This document shows positions 47,290-59,886 of a DNA stretch of 64,000 nucleotides, piece by piece; the first letter of the stretch is position 1; each line of letters opens with the position of its first letter. A program made the position numbers and the translations under genes. Source of the DNA: Cordilura impudica (lineage: Eukaryota; Arthropoda; Insecta; Diptera; Scathophagidae); NCBI GenBank assembly GCA_963682025.1, contig OY821519.1, positions 187,611,253-187,675,252 of the forward strand, read 5' to 3'. The notes beneath the pieces are model-generated. The model saw only the letters and a list, made by a program, of their open reading frames with translations, did not search any database and was not told the origin of the DNA.

Positions 47290-47460
47290 TTCTGGAAAGT
47301 TCTTGAGTGGCCTAGATTTCTTCCTGCGCAGTCTGATAATTCAAATTTTTGGAAATATTTGAAAACACAAATTTATTTTAAGTTGAAAATAAACGTTTGA
47401 GGGTACCATAGAAAGAGTTGAAGACGAAGAGGGTTGGAGAAGACAGGAGCTTTTTCCTGT
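47290..47460 (+). pseudogene. Tc1-like transposase scrap
   Basis: Reads KVLEWPRFLPAQSDNSNFWK YLKTQIYFKLK in one frame (split here in two), matching the V-L-E-W-P-A-Q-S-P-D-x-N-P-I-E-N-x-W-x-x-L-K block with the E-containing part damaged. Only this block remains. Confidence 0.65.
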
Positions 47461-47609
47461 CCACTAAGCAAATTTTAAAAAGACAAACTAAAAAATAATT
47501 TGTACAAAACTAATTACTTTACTAAATCTTTCTAAATACAAATTAAACGTACAATTTTCTTTTTAATATTCATATAAAACTTTAATATTTATTTAATGTT
47601 TTATTTTAA

Positions 47610-47970
47610 TTTAACAACGAGGGTCTCGGACAAAAACTGATATCAACTGATCAACAAAACGCTAAGGAAATCAAAGATCTGGCGAGGAAAAATCTGCGAT
47701 TGACAATTAAAGACCTTGTAAATACTTCTGAAATTTCACAAGGTACAGTCAGCGCCATTTGAAGAGATAATTCGGGCCAGAAACGCGTAAAATCTTGATT
47801 GGTTCCAAGCACACAAATTTTTTTTTAAGAGCGTCGTCTTAATATCTCTGAAACACTGATTTCTAACTACCAGAACAAAATGAATCGCTTCATTACTATT
47901 GATAAAACCTGGATCCCAGGTGAACAATCAAGCGAATCTCTTGTTTTCGATTACTCTATGCAACAAAATG
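47610..47970 (+). pseudogene. Mariner-like transposase fragment
   Basis: Pieces: LTIKDLVNTSEISQGTVSAI near 47700-47760 (helix-turn-helix of mariner transposases), QKRVKSWLVPS near 47780, then ISETLISNYQNKMNRFITID and KTWIPGEQSSE near 47840-47930, corresponding to the mariner block F-x-T-x-D-E-T-W-I with the first catalytic D (here D-K-T-W-I). Stops and frameshifts separate the pieces, and the C-terminal half is missing. Confidence 0.75.
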
Positions 47971-47999
47971 AAAATTTTTTATAACATCTGATAACCACT

Positions 48000-48440
48000 A
48001 TTTTTATACCCTCTACTCCAGTGTGCAGAGGGTATATATAAGTTTATCATTCCATTTGTAATAATTAGAAAAAAAATTTTGGACCCCATATATATATTTG
48101 TGATCCTTATAACAACCGGAGTTGATATAGCGATGTCCGTCTGTCCGTCTGTGGAAATCACGATGACTGCATCAATCGGGCAGCTAGGGTGCTCGTTGAC
48201 ACAAAAAATGATTCACTGACATCCTGAGAAGTTTCCTGTTTAAAATCGTCCAAATCGGTCGATTAGGGCCCAAAATTTGAAAGAAGATCTAAAAAAAGTC
48301 TTGAAAAAATTTAATTTTCTTTGTTGTTCTTGTCACGATCACGCCCTCAATAGGACAGCTAAGGTGATCATTTTTGGTGAGAATGATTCACCAAATTCAT
48401 GGGAAGATTTCTATTTCAAAAACCATTAAAATCGGTGGAA
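48000..48440. mobile_element. Second mini-me-like family, best copy
   Basis: Begins 'tttttataccctctactcc' with the inverted partner gcagagggtata (48035), a short terminal hairpin. Then come 'gatgtccgtctgtccgtctg' (GTCY tract, 48131) and repeated blocks 'gattcactgacatcctgag' and 'gattcaccaaattcatggg'. Pieces at 28570-29230 match. The far end is not certain. Confidence 0.65.
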
Positions 48441-48489
48441 CAGGTCCAGGGAAATCTCTGAAAAATTAAAAAAAAAAAAATTAAAAATA

Positions 48490-50070
48490 TGATGTTTCTA
48501 TATTGTTGTTGTTATTCTAAATGTTGTGTTGTTGTCATAGCTGGACTTGTTGTTTTTGTGGTCGTTGTGGTAATAATATAATAAAAACTAACCCTTTGTA
48601 CATTTTTTTATTAACTCTTGTAGAAAAATTTTAAAGTTTCCATTGTTTTGGCATCACTAAAAAAATTTACTAAATCATTTCTGTCATTGCCGCGAGCCTG
48701 CCTGCAAAGCTTCAGATGGATTGGGTAACGGGAAAGGGGTTAAAATCGAACCAAAATTTTTTCGACAAGCAGACACTACGAGTTAATATAAAGGGAGTAA
48801 AAATTCACCTGCATCTAAAGCAAATAATGCTAAAATACCTAGTTGTTATTAAAAAAAAAAATTTTTAATGTATTAATTTATTTAAAGAGAAAAACACGAA
48901 AATAACGTTTGATGTTGTATTTTTTGTGTGTAATATTTACATATACATACACACACATAAAAAATAATACAAATAATATACAAATATTTTATATATGTAT
49001 ATCCATAACAACTGCATGTTAGAAATAAATTGGTATATTATTTTATTTACATAAAATTCTGCAATATTTTGTTGTGGGGAAAATACATTTCTTTTGCATT
49101 AACAGAGTGTCACTTCATTTTGCTCAGCGTGACTATGCCACAGTAGATGGCGCCACAATTTTTATTTGTTCTAATTAGCTTTGCAATAGTTATTTCTATT
49201 TTAACATGAATGTTAATATTTTCAACTGGATATCATACAGAACAATGTTAATAGTATACACGGGCTGGTATTTTATTTCATACGTTTTTTCATTATTCTT
49301 TTACAAATATGAACATAAGTTTGGCATATTAACTTTTTGTTGTCTTTACAAAATGGAGTTACAGAGTTCATCAATGAGTTTTTTGCTTTCAAAACAGTTC
49401 TACATAGTTATGTATATAGAATTATTATTCTGCTTTACCTACAAAATAACTGATTGCGATTACATCTAAAAATTGTTTATAATTACTAAAGCAGTATAAT
49501 TCACATAATTGCAAAACTGCACTTTTTAAATTTTCCATTAAAATTTAAGAAAATATCAATTTTAAAAACTGGAACTAAAATTTCCAATTGTAAATTAGAA
49601 AATATTAATTGAATTTCAGAAAATCATATCAAAACGTCAGAAATAATAATTTTAAATTTAGAAGACATCAATTGCATCAAATTCCAAAAAAAAACACCAA
49701 ATATTTATGTTTACAATTAAAAATGTTTACATTTAAACAAAATATTGGCATTCAGGAGAAATAACTTCTTTTAACGATAATCGAATCGTTAAAAAAGAAA
49801 AGCAAAATTATCAGTAAAATTTTTAAACGATATTCGCTATTGTTAAAGTCAGCTGTTGTTGTTATCTAAACGACAACCATTTTTGTGTTGTTTATTCAAT
49901 CGATACAAACTTAAATTTTTAGGTTAAAATGTCGTCATACTTAAATAAATATCATAAAATAGTGAAAATATTTTGCTTCTATTAAAAAACTTTTTTATAT
50001 AAATAAAAAAATTAAATAACATTTTCAATTCATTATTTCATTTTCAAATAAATAAACAGAAATATTAGTA
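48490..50070. other. No recognisable gene
   Basis: The open frame at 49206-49469 (87 codons, aromatic-rich, several hydrophobic runs) has no domain I recognise and probably occurs by chance. The rest is AT-rich. Confidence 0.5.
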
Positions 50071-50847
50071 AACAAGTAAGAAAATTATAGTCGGTCTAGA
50101 CCGACTATACGATACCCTATACCATGCGTTTAGAAACCCTATCTCTTAGGCCCAACTAACTGGACATAGAAAATAAGCAAAAACCAAATTTGAGTGGGTT
50201 TTTATTAATTTTTTTGGCTGCAGATATAAAAAAGTTCATATCGGATGCTATATCTATAAAGGGGCTAGGTCCAAAAATGGACCGATCCTGATCATGTTTG
50301 GTAAATTCTCTTATATCTTGCAAAAATATGTACAAACAAAATTTGAGAAGAATCAGTGCAATATTTTTGTTTTTTAATAGATTTAACTGAAGATTGGGAA
50401 GCAGCTCTATATGGGGTCAAAGGGATCATTTTTGGAATACTCAATAGTGGATGTAATGAACGCATACAAACCCAATTTGAGTAAGATCTATATGACAATT
50501 TGGATCTTAAGGCAATTTATGTCGATTTCATATGGGTAATTTGTATGGGGGCTAGGTCTGAACATGGACCGATTCTCACCAATTTCAATAGCGTTCATCC
50601 CATGGCCGATAAAAGCTTATATACCTATTTTAATCAAAATATATTCATATTTGCGACCTGCAGTTTGATTACAAGCTTTACATGGACACACAGACGGACG
50701 GACGGACGGACATTGTTAAATCAACTCAGAAAGTGATTCTGATTCGATCGGTATAATTAAAGATGGGTCTAGGCCAAATATTTTTGGTTGTTACAAACAG
50801 CAGCACAAAGTCATTATTCCCAAACCACATAGTGGTATAGGGTATAA
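50071..50847 (+). mobile_element. Mini-me-like repeat, full-length copy
   Basis: Starts aacaagtaag. A perfect 22-bp palindrome centred on TCTAGA lies at 50087-50108. The 13-mer ATACCCTATACCA at 50112-50124 is matched by its reverse complement at 50833-50845. The (GACG)n tract is short (50695-50711). This copy gives the clearest view of the element's ends. Confidence 0.92.
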
Positions 50848-51660
50848 AAATAGAGATATTAAACGTAAACGTAAAATCATCCTCTCAAACACGAAGAAAT
50901 TTGTTTTTTTCTATTCTTTGTGTTTTTCGCTTATTTTGACAGAGATGCCACTCGTTTACAATTTAAATAAATAGAAAAATAGATTTGTCGACTGTCGTTA
51001 AGATGTATGTACTTAGTGAATCACTTAATCCTTAGTCCAAACAACAATAGCTGTCGATATATTTTGCGATTGTCGGATCGTTGAAGTTTACAGAATCACA
51101 CTACAGAAAACATTAATTGAAATTCAATGAATATTAGAAAATGCCAAATGATATTTAAGAATTGCGAACGTAAAAACTGTTACATAAATAAACGCAATTT
51201 GATGAAAATGTTATTTATATATAAATTTTCACAATTTTTTTTTGGATGAATATTTGAAGTTTTTCAGAAAATAAAGATAACAAATTATTTTATTTAAAAT
51301 GTTTGGGAAATTTGGTTTTTTGCGTTTGGCATCCCTAATTTGATTATTATTTATTATAAATTTATTCTCTATGTTTTCCAAATATGGCAATATTTTATTT
51401 TGTTATATTATTTTGTTACTCCATCCGACGTATATGGCCGCAACGAAAAAATATTTCGCCAGTTAAAAGAAACTATACAGCCATCTCCAATTAGCACGAT
51501 TTAATGCATATAGCCACCCTACACAACCATTACCTTTGCAATGGAGGTTAAGGCGAGCTATTTAATTAGCAAAAACTAAATTAAACGAGAAGTTATGTCA
51601 TATAACCGGACACGCATGCATAGAGGAAACGCATGCATATTTTTCCAATATTTTGTTTAC
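50848..51660. other. No recognisable gene
   Basis: AT-rich, with nothing readable. Confidence 0.5.
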
Positions 51661-51737
51661 ATTTATTATCAATACTCAAACCGAGGTGGAGGGTATCAAA
51701 GATTCGGCACAGCCGAATTTAACATTCTTACTTGTTT
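51661..51737. repeat. End of a mini-me-related repeat
   Basis: Contains 'gtggagggtatcaaagattcgg', the palindrome ttcggcacagccgaa (51703-51717) and the same terminal 'cattcttacttgttt' word that ends the other family. The rest of the element is not recognised. Confidence 0.55.
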
Positions 51738-51789
51738 CTTTTGATGCTTGATGGTCCTCTAACAGTAGAAACAGCCGAAATTTTAAATT

Positions 51790-52860
51790 CTGTGGAGAAG
51801 TTTTAATTTTAATTTTTTTTCTAAAATTTCGCATTTTCGAAGAGCCACTGATTTTATCATAACTTGAGAACAATAGACCAACGGTCTATTGTCGCCGGCA
51901 TATGCCATATCCATATTTTTATACAACCAAAGACAATATATGCTTTTGGTGCGACATAAGTGGACTTCTTGAAAAGCTTGGCTATGATGCAAGTGAATGA
52001 AGATTTTTTTGTCGAAAGTAGCAAAGAAAGTCTTAAAGTAGTTTTACTACAGAATGGCAATACGAAGCCAACAATACCCATCGCAAATGCCGTAAACATG
52101 AAGGAATCATGGCCAATTTATTTAAAAATATATTTAATGAACAGCACGATTGGAAAGTGTGTTCTGACTTGAAAGTTGTTGCTATATAGACAGGTCTGTA
52201 CGGTGATTACACAGAGAATTTCTCTGTCTTTGGGATAGCCGAACTCGAAAGACGCACTATGTTTAGATAGAATAGACGACAAGAACCAACAGCACAGTAG
52301 ACGTTCAGAATATAGAAAATGCTGCCCTAATCAAAAGGAGAATGAATTTTTGCCACCATTCCATATCAAGCTTCGATTAGTAAAAAATTTTGTTAAGGCA
52401 CTGACAAAGATTGTGAAGAATTTACTTACTTAAAATCAACATTCATAAATCTCTCTATGGAAATATTTTCTGAAGTCGTTTCAATGGTCCACAAATCCGA
52501 AAACTACTCCGAAGCCTTTCATTTGGGTCATTAGTACCACCCGATGAGAAAGCTGCCTGGAAGCCATTTCTATTTATTATTTCGAACTTTTTAGTAAGTA
52601 AGCGGAGACCAGATTACGAAGAAATCTTTGGTGATTTACTTAACAATTATTCAAAAATCGGCAGTCAAGCTAATTTCAGGCATAGAAATGTATAATTTCA
52701 GGTGTAAATATGTGTCTAAAAATACATTTCTTACATTCGCATTTGTACTTTTTCCCGTCAAAGCTTGATGAAGTCAGCGACGAGCATGGTGAAAGATTTC
52801 ACCAACAACTTAAGCGTATGGAGCAACTTTATCAGGGATTATGAAACGAAAATATGAAGG
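51790..52860 (+). pseudogene. Copy of an unnamed widespread repeat-associated protein family, broken
   Basis: Readable blocks in order are DFLKSLAMMQVNEDFFVESS, KESLKVVLLQNGNTKPTIPI and ANAVNMKES (51960-52110), DWKVCSDLKVVA (52150-52180), LWDSRTRKTHYV (52230-52265), LPPFHIKLRLVKNFVKALTK (52350-52410), a worn middle, then KIHFLHSHLYFFPSKL (52715-52765) and SDEHGERFHQQLKRMEQLYQ (52780-52835). I recognise the S-D-E-H-G-E-R-F-H-Q signature from multi-copy proteins of arthropod genomes that are thought to be transposon-borne. No enzyme activity is known to me. At least six frameshifts and stops make it a pseudogene. The minus-strand frames here are shadows. Confidence 0.75.
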
Positions 52861-53299
52861 GAATTTTTTTTTGGTTTATTATAGGATAATCAATACCTGA
52901 AGTTCACAGTAGACAAAAAAAAAGTCTAAATCATTTTTACATTATTTGGTTAACTTTGTTGAACTTATTTAATAAAAACAACAAAACTAAATAAAAATTC
53001 GCAGTTTTTTTTAAAACTAGGTGCCTTCACTTTAGATTTTCATTGCAGTGTATGCAGCTTTGAGTTGAATATATAAAAATTTTTTAGCATATTTGATATT
53101 AGAGGTAATTTTAACTGAAATTTTTTTTTAGCTTTTTTATAACAAAATTGGTCAAGTTGTTCTCAAGTTTTGATAAAATTGGTGAAGCATTTTCTTCAAA
53201 AATCGCAAATTTGAGGAAAAAATTAAAAAAAAACTTATTCATAGAATTTCACATTTCGATTGTTTTTGTTGTCAAAGGACCATAACACATAAAAAAAAT
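52861..53299. other. No recognisable gene
   Basis: AT-rich spacer with nothing readable. Confidence 0.5.
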
Positions 53300-53560
53300 G
53301 GCCCGGTCCAATTGTTAATAAGGAATATTATGTGAGTGTTATATGTCTCACACAGCAGTGGCTCTTCCAAACCATTTTGCACAAAATTCGCCTCATATCA
53401 TTCTAACAGCACGGCACCGTACTTCCCTGATTTGTGATCCGGCTATTCAATAAACTTCTATGACATAATTTTGAATCAATTGATGGGATAAAAGCCAAAT
53501 CGCTGTGCGCATTGGCATAGTGATAAAATTTATATGGAAGAGCAACTAAATATTTATAAT
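53300..53560 (+). pseudogene. Mariner-like transposase scrap
   Basis: Frames around 53310-53460 give traces of G-R-T-V-N-x-E-Y-Y, then FAQNSPHII and, in another frame, FCTKFASYHSNSTAPYFPDL, as in the mariner block F-x-A-K-N-x-T-x-x-x-x-x-P-P-Y-S-P-D-L. The catalytic D of the second block is not preserved. Very worn. Confidence 0.5.
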
Positions 53561-54712
53561 TTTCTTAAAAAGTCACTTTTTTTCTTTTTATTTATTTTTC
53601 TGCACCTTAAGTTATTTTAACTTGTATAACTTTTGTTGTTCTTCAATGTTTCAGTTAAGATTAATTTTCCAAAATGATTCAAATACATAGCTAATTTCTT
53701 TTGCTCTAGGCCACACATTTAATAAATAAACCAGACACAATTGGGCATCGCTTGGAAATTAAAGCAACAATGCTAACTTTAAACATTTATCACAAAAAAA
53801 AAAAAAGAAAAACAAAATATATGGCCGTCCTCCATCTATAGCTTCTACAAAATAAATTTTTCATTGAAACTGAAATATTATCGCAAAAACAGATGACTTA
53901 AAGAATGCACAATTGGAAAGACAGAGGGGATAAACCGATGACCGGACGGACACACGCACAGACCAGCAAATAACAAATAGTTTATGTTTGAATTTCAGTT
54001 TAAGTTTAAGAAAATATAAATTTTTACACATTAGGCGTCTGGCTTAATGAACCCCAAAGGGGGTTAATGTCTAAATAAAAATATTATTATTAAGTTGTTT
54101 TGTGTCCAAGCATTTAAAAAATGAACAAACAAAATGATATAAGTATAGACATCAGGACAGACATTAAAGATTCGATTTTTATATTCAGAGGCAAACATTT
54201 TTACATATTTGTTAAGAAATTATTTAGAAATTATAATGATGCGAGTAATTTGACGTCATTAAACTTTGAAAGTTTTTATAAAACTATTGGTTTTAGTTGT
54301 CTTAAGATTTTCCTTTTTACAAAATTATTTATTTTTTATTTTCTACTAGTTCACTGTATATTGATTTTGTTTATCTTATTTTCAAGATTACGAAAAGTAA
54401 ATAATGGTAAAATATTCCATGATAGTTTAAAGATCCATTTGTGGTCCATTGTGTTGTTTTTGCGTAAAATATAAATTCTTTCGAAACATACAAACTTTTT
54501 CTTGAACATTGCTATTTGTGATTTCAAATTCGATTACGGTTATTCGCAATTTTGTTTAAAAAATCGATTTTGTCTACAAACTTTAAGGCTTCCTTTGTCT
54601 AAAACTAACGTGTGTTAGAATAAAGTGAAGTTGGTGTTTTGTATCGTTAGAGAAACAAATAAACCACATGTTTTAAAACAAATAGAGAACAAATATATTA
54701 TTTTTATTGTAT
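53561..54712. other. No recognisable gene; one 117-codon open frame
   Basis: The open frame 54121-54474 encodes an F/I/L/K-rich peptide with a hydrophobic run at about residues 60-88 that could span a membrane. It has no motif I recognise and its composition follows the AT-rich background, so I do not call it a gene. Confidence 0.4.
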
Positions 54713-55203
54713 CTATAATAATAATAGGCTAGACGATTTTTTTGTCCCCGATATAAACATTTTAGTTACCAACCGATTTTGACCAAAAATACCTTATTTA
54801 CATGAAATTTCTTTTTAGCTGCGTACCAGATTTACAGATTTGCACCGCCTGGAACATTTTTTTTGGAGTAATGATCATTTAAAGTTGCTACTAACACACA
54901 TATAAACCACATACTGTGTGTGTGTGTTTATTATAAATGTCAAAGGCCTCTGTTGAATTGTGAATTGGCTAAAATTTAATAGCATACCTTTAGGCTCCTT
55001 TAAAGTTATTTATTAACAAGCTCATTTATATATCTTCAGTGTATTCAACATATATTTGTAATGAAATATTATTTCAAAAGTGTTGAATTATGAATTGGCT
55101 AAAATTGATTAGGATATCTTTAGGCTCTTATAAAATTATTCACTATAAGAAAAAAATAGATTTCCTAGAATTTGCACTCGAATTTTTAGCTAGTTTAACT
55201 ATT
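54713..55203 (+). mobile_element. Helitron-like element, family A (491 bp)
   Basis: Starts TCTATAATAATAATAGGCTA after A and ends CTAG before T (55204). The hairpin zone gcactcgaatttttagctag is shortened so that CTAG sits closer than usual. An internal direct repeat of the 'gaattggctaaaat..ttaggctc' block (54959 and 55087) explains part of its length. Confidence 0.85.
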
Positions 55204-55411
55204 TACTATAAATATTATATCATATATTCCTTATTATATTCCTTATTTATTTAGAACAAGCGGTTTGTTAATTTTTTTTATCATTATTTATATCAGCTGT
55301 TTTGTTATGTCACTTAAAAACATAGAGAATTATTATTTTCAACAGAATGCTACTTCAACTCATGTCACTTCAAAGTAAGACTAATCTAATATTCTCAGTC
55401 CCCATAAACTA

Positions 55412-56202
55412 GAAAAAAGAAGTTAGAAAATTAATGTCGGTCTAGACCCTATATCGTGAATTTAGAGAAAGGATTTTAATTGTAATTAATTGGATATAGA
55501 AAATAAGCATAAACCAAATTTGAGTGGAATTGTCATTAATTTTTTGGCTGTAGATATGAAAAAGTTAATATCGGATGCTATATTTATATGGGGACTGGAT
55601 CGAAAAATAGACCGATCCTGACCATATTCGGTAGTCACTTATTTTTTTTTTTGCAGGAACATATATAAACCAAATGTGAGAAAAATCTATGCGCTATTTT
55701 TGATTTTTGATAGATTTAAGTGAAGATCGGGAAGCAGCTTTATATGGGGGCTATTACCAAGGATTGTCCTATAGGGTTTATTTTTGGATTACTGTCTAAT
55801 GCGTTCAATAAACACATACCTAAATTCGACCTAGATCTATATGATATTTTGATCTTATGGCAATATAAGTCGATCTCATAGGAGTCGTTTGTAAAATGAC
55901 GAAGTCTGAATATGCACCGATTTTCACCAATTTCAACAGCGCTCGTCCTATGACAGACAGAAGATTATATATCAAATTTCATCAAAATATATAAATATTT
56001 GTGACCAATAGTGTGATTAAAAAGTTTACATTGACACACAGATGGACGGACGGACGGACGGACATCGTTAAATCGAATCAGAAAGTGATTCTGAGACGAT
56101 CGGTATAATACAAGATAGGCCTAGGCCAAAAATTTTTAGTAGCTACAAAAAAACAGCATACACACACATTATAAACGCACCACATAGTGGTATAGGGTGT
56201 AA
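55412..56202 (+). mobile_element. Mini-me-like repeat
   Basis: The start is worn (aagttagaaaattaatgtcggtctagaccctat). It has all internal blocks and a (GACG)n tract at 56043-56062, and ends cacatagtggtatagggtg (56200). It lies 208 bp behind a Helitron. Confidence 0.85.
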
Positions 56203-57410
56203 AATCAGGGATGTAAACGTCGCATTCGTTATGGAAATTTTTCAATCGAAATTATTTTTTAATTTTCTAAAATGATATACAAAAAATAATAAGAGAAAAC
56301 TGAAACGAGGGCTGATGGAATTTCGCTTGATTTTACTTGATAGCGAATACGGTGATTAGCCCCCAGATGACACTTCACTTCACGTTACTTCTGGCCTAAA
56401 GTTATTTTTTTTTTCTTATCCACTTTAAACTAGAAACCTAAGAGTATTATTAACTATTTTGCTATTGCCAGCTTTAAATATCTCAACTTTCAACAAAAAT
56501 AAAATACTTTTTAAAATTATCCAGCAAAAAATGATAGAGTGAAAGAGCTTTTATACTTTGTCTCGGGATGTGGCGAAAATTGGGACATCATCAATGAATT
56601 TTGTATGGGCTTGTCACATTATGGAATCTACCTTTTATGGATCCTTTCAAATATATTTTCACTAGTTCCAAATTTTTCGTGTTCAATATATCTGTGGTAA
56701 CAAGCATTAACCGCCTAAGTCGAAAATCATGCTTTTCAGAAAAATTACTTTTCATATAAATGTAATGGGGCTTCATTACGACTTAGGTCAGAATGTTTTC
56801 ATTAATAACTTTTCAATAAACAGTGTTAGAGAAATGGGAATTTCACGTAAATATAAAGCGTTTTTAGTAGAATATGATAGCATACATATCTCAAATTGCT
56901 GTTAAGTCGACTTTGGCGGTTATCGCTTGTGACCACAGATATATTTTTCTTTTATCAATACAAAAATAAGTTCAATTTGAACTTTAAATTTCCTTCATTT
57001 AAGAGTATTTTTAAAAGTTCCATTAATACCAAATTTTAATTATCAAAGAGTTCTGTATTCTAGTAACTGTTACAGCTTCAAAATAAGTAATTTATGAGTC
57101 TGAAAACTTTCCGAAAAAGATTGAATTATAATTTAAAGGCAAGCATCTCTTCCTAGTGTTCCTTTTTGGCTAATAATCTATATTCTTTATGTGCCATTAT
57201 ATTTGCCTTAATGGTAAATATTGAAAGGAATTATTTTAATATTTAGTTTGAAATACTGATAAGAAAAACCGGATTAATGCGGTATCAATTTTCTTAACTA
57301 GCAGCTGAAAATTGTTCATTTTACAAATACCTTTGGGGTGTTATCCAAATCTGTAAGAAAACATTTAGAAATTGTATGAATTTTATCTAAGCTGTTTGCA
57401 GTACATTCGA
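56203..57410. other. No recognisable gene
   Basis: AT-rich. Minus-strand open frame 56591-56776 has no domain. Confidence 0.5.
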
Positions 57411-57413
57411 TTA

Positions 57414-58216
57414 CACAAGGGAACAATGGTTCTGTTGATTAAGAACTGAATATTGTTTTTAAGGTTATTTGGGACGCTGAATCCAAATCTGCCCTTGGAC
57501 TTTTCTTTTTTCTCTTTAATTGACTGTGAACTGACTAGGTGTCATAAAGGGACAATAAAATTTATAGGCGTTATAAGTTTGCTACCGCAACCATAAAAAT
57601 GAAATAATCTTTTTTTATTACTTAATTTTTTTAATTCTTAGAATCATAAAAAACTAACTTATTACATACAAACACTTACACATTAGAAAATGTTATTTTT
57701 GTATGGAAATCGCGATTTATATCAATTCAGTAAATCGTGAACAAAATCAAAAGTTGTGCACCGATTGCAATGAAATAAAGCTCATTTTATTCGAAATATA
57801 TTTAACTAACTGTTTGTAGACCAAAACTGTGATTTTTGTCCCACTTTTATTTTTTAGTAATTTTTAAAGAACAAAAAAAATGTTTTTTTTTTTTAAATTT
57901 TAATTTTTTTTTTCAAAACTTGAACGATATCTCTAAAACTACTTGGAAAATTTAAAAACAAAGTAAGCACGGCTTTAAGAGTATATTGTTTGCGAGTTTC
58001 GGATTTTTTTTTTTAATTTAATATGGTGAACCGTTTTCAAGTTATTCCAATATATGTAGCGAAAGTGCCTTAATTTTGAACATAACGGTATATCTCGAAA
58101 AGTCGAGCTGATAGAAAAAAACCATGTGCAGATTTGAAATCAGCGACCTCAAATTAGTAAAAATTTGCTATAAATTTCAAATCAACACAAAAAAAGTTCA
58201 ATTTTGTTCCCTTGTG
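57414..58216. mobile_element. Candidate DNA transposon/MITE with 13-bp inverted ends and TTA flanks (803 bp)
   Basis: The left end CACAAGGGAACAA (57414-57426) is matched exactly by the inverted right end TTGTTCCCTTGTG (58204-58216). TTA lies immediately outside on both sides (57411-57413 and 58217-58219), as expected for a 3-bp target duplication. PIF/Harbinger and some CMC-type elements duplicate 3 bp, but no transposase is inside, so the superfamily is open. The interior is AT-rich with words like 'cgatatctctaaaact' and 'tatctcgaaaagtcgag'. Confidence 0.65.
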
Positions 58217-58217
58217 T

Positions 58218-59078
58218 TATCATTTAATCTAATGAAAAAACATAAAACATTTATTCTATAGTTATGGAGGGAGTAGTTTACCAAAGTTGAAAAATTAAAG
58301 CTGAACGACATACATTGCCAATTCAATTTGTTGTGCAACCTTCTTGATTTAAACGTGAAAAGCGGTTAAATCGATTGATTATTATAACTGCCATCTGTAT
58401 TGTAATTGAATTTAAAATCAAAGCATTTTTTACGAGCTCTTGACTAAGTCTTGTATTATTTGCTAAATTGTGGTCATTTTTAGTACCAGTTAACGAATAC
58501 TTCGTTTTTGAAACTTTTGCGTATAAGAAACTTTTAAGAAATATTTAAATATTCTTTACATCAAAAGAAAGCATTACAAAATTTTGATATTGCTGTTCAT
58601 TCTTTATCATAATGGTGAATCTTGCTAACATAATACTAAAAACTATATTAAAAATGTTCGCAATATAAAACTTAATGCTGAACATATAAAATGAGGCGCG
58701 TATATATACAGAAATACAGTTTAACTACTCAACATATTTAGTTTGTATAATTATGACTGAAAATATGGTGTATAGTACAATGTATTGATAGTTCCATGCT
58801 AAAGTAGAATATGCGAAGAACCCTTCATAATCATTTATTTATAGAGTTTTAAGCAGAAAACAACAGCTAAAGAAAAGTAGCCATGAAACAATGTAAGCGT
58901 AAAAAATGCTATAAAAAAAATTATATACTTTTATGAAAGTAGTATGACGATGTCGATGATGATGATGGCGATGGTGATGGCGATGAGTGTTCAAGTTAAT
59001 GTTTATGTTTACAAAATTATGTGGAAATAAAGGGTTTTAAAACATTTTTTTTACATTTTATGTTTGGTCATCTAAAAC

Positions 59079-59109
<31 letters not shown>

Positions 59110-59343
59110 GTAAGTAAATGTTCATATGTAGGGAGATTGTAAAAATATAACCAAACGTATTTTACATTTCATAGCGTATAGTTCTAGGAACTATTAACTT
59201 GGTTAGAATGTTCGCTTTTTTTTTGTAGTCTTAATAGGTATATTTTTTTTTGTTGTAGTAAAATCTAAAAATTCATAATTTTATGATAACTTTAGCAATC
59301 TCATCATGTCATCCAAAAAGGTGTTCCATTAAAAAATCGTCTA
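58218..59343. other. No gene; short microsatellites
   Basis: A gat/ggc-rich microsatellite at 58947-58987 (gatgatgatgatggcgatgg) and a (ta)n/(tatg)n run at 59078-59115. Nothing coding. Confidence 0.6.
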
Positions 59344-59463
59344 GAATAAAGCGACAAGAATTTTGCACTAACATTAACACAATGAAGAATTCATTTAATT
59401 GATGAATAAAGCGACAAGAATTTTACATTATCATTAAGGCAATGAAAAATTCATTAAATTAAT
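59344..59463 (+). repeat. Tandem duplication, two units of 60 bp
   Basis: gaataaagcgacaagaattt at 59344 recurs at 59404. The units differ at several positions. Confidence 0.9.
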
Positions 59464-59802
59464 GAACTTTTCTTATATAATTTACGAAGATGAATATGTT
59501 GATCTGTGTATTTGTTTTGTTATTATATAGTATCTTGTATTTTCTAAATGAATAGAAATTATAAATAATTTTTTATTAAAAAGTTGACTATGAATTTTAT
59601 AAATTGAATAAAATTTCGAAGACTTTACAAAACTTATTCAAAATTACCGGGACCGTTAAAATTATTATTTTAATCACAAAAGTCACAAAATTAAAGTTAT
59701 TTTTTAATTTTTATTTCTTATTTTTTTTTAGCAACAAAATTTTGTTTAAATCTTTAGGGCGATTTACGCTTTTATGCTGAATTTGAACAATAGTTTGTAC
59801 TA

Positions 59803-59870
59803 ATATTGCCTAGCACTCGAAATTCGAGTGCAAATTCTAGGAAATTTAATTTTTGTTATCAATTTTGTAT
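59803..59870 (-). mobile_element. Family A Helitron 3' end fragment
   Basis: The hairpin gcactcgaaattcgagtgc (59813) is followed by aaattctaggaaattt, the minus-strand family 3' end. The CTRR end is worn (tgcctag) and the rest of the copy is missing. Confidence 0.7.
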
Positions 59871-59886
59871 ATTTTTTTAATCTATA

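Noticed and set aside
54121..54474. 117-codon open frame with a hydrophobic stretch
   Set aside because: No homologous motif recognised, composition like the background; no supporting signals.
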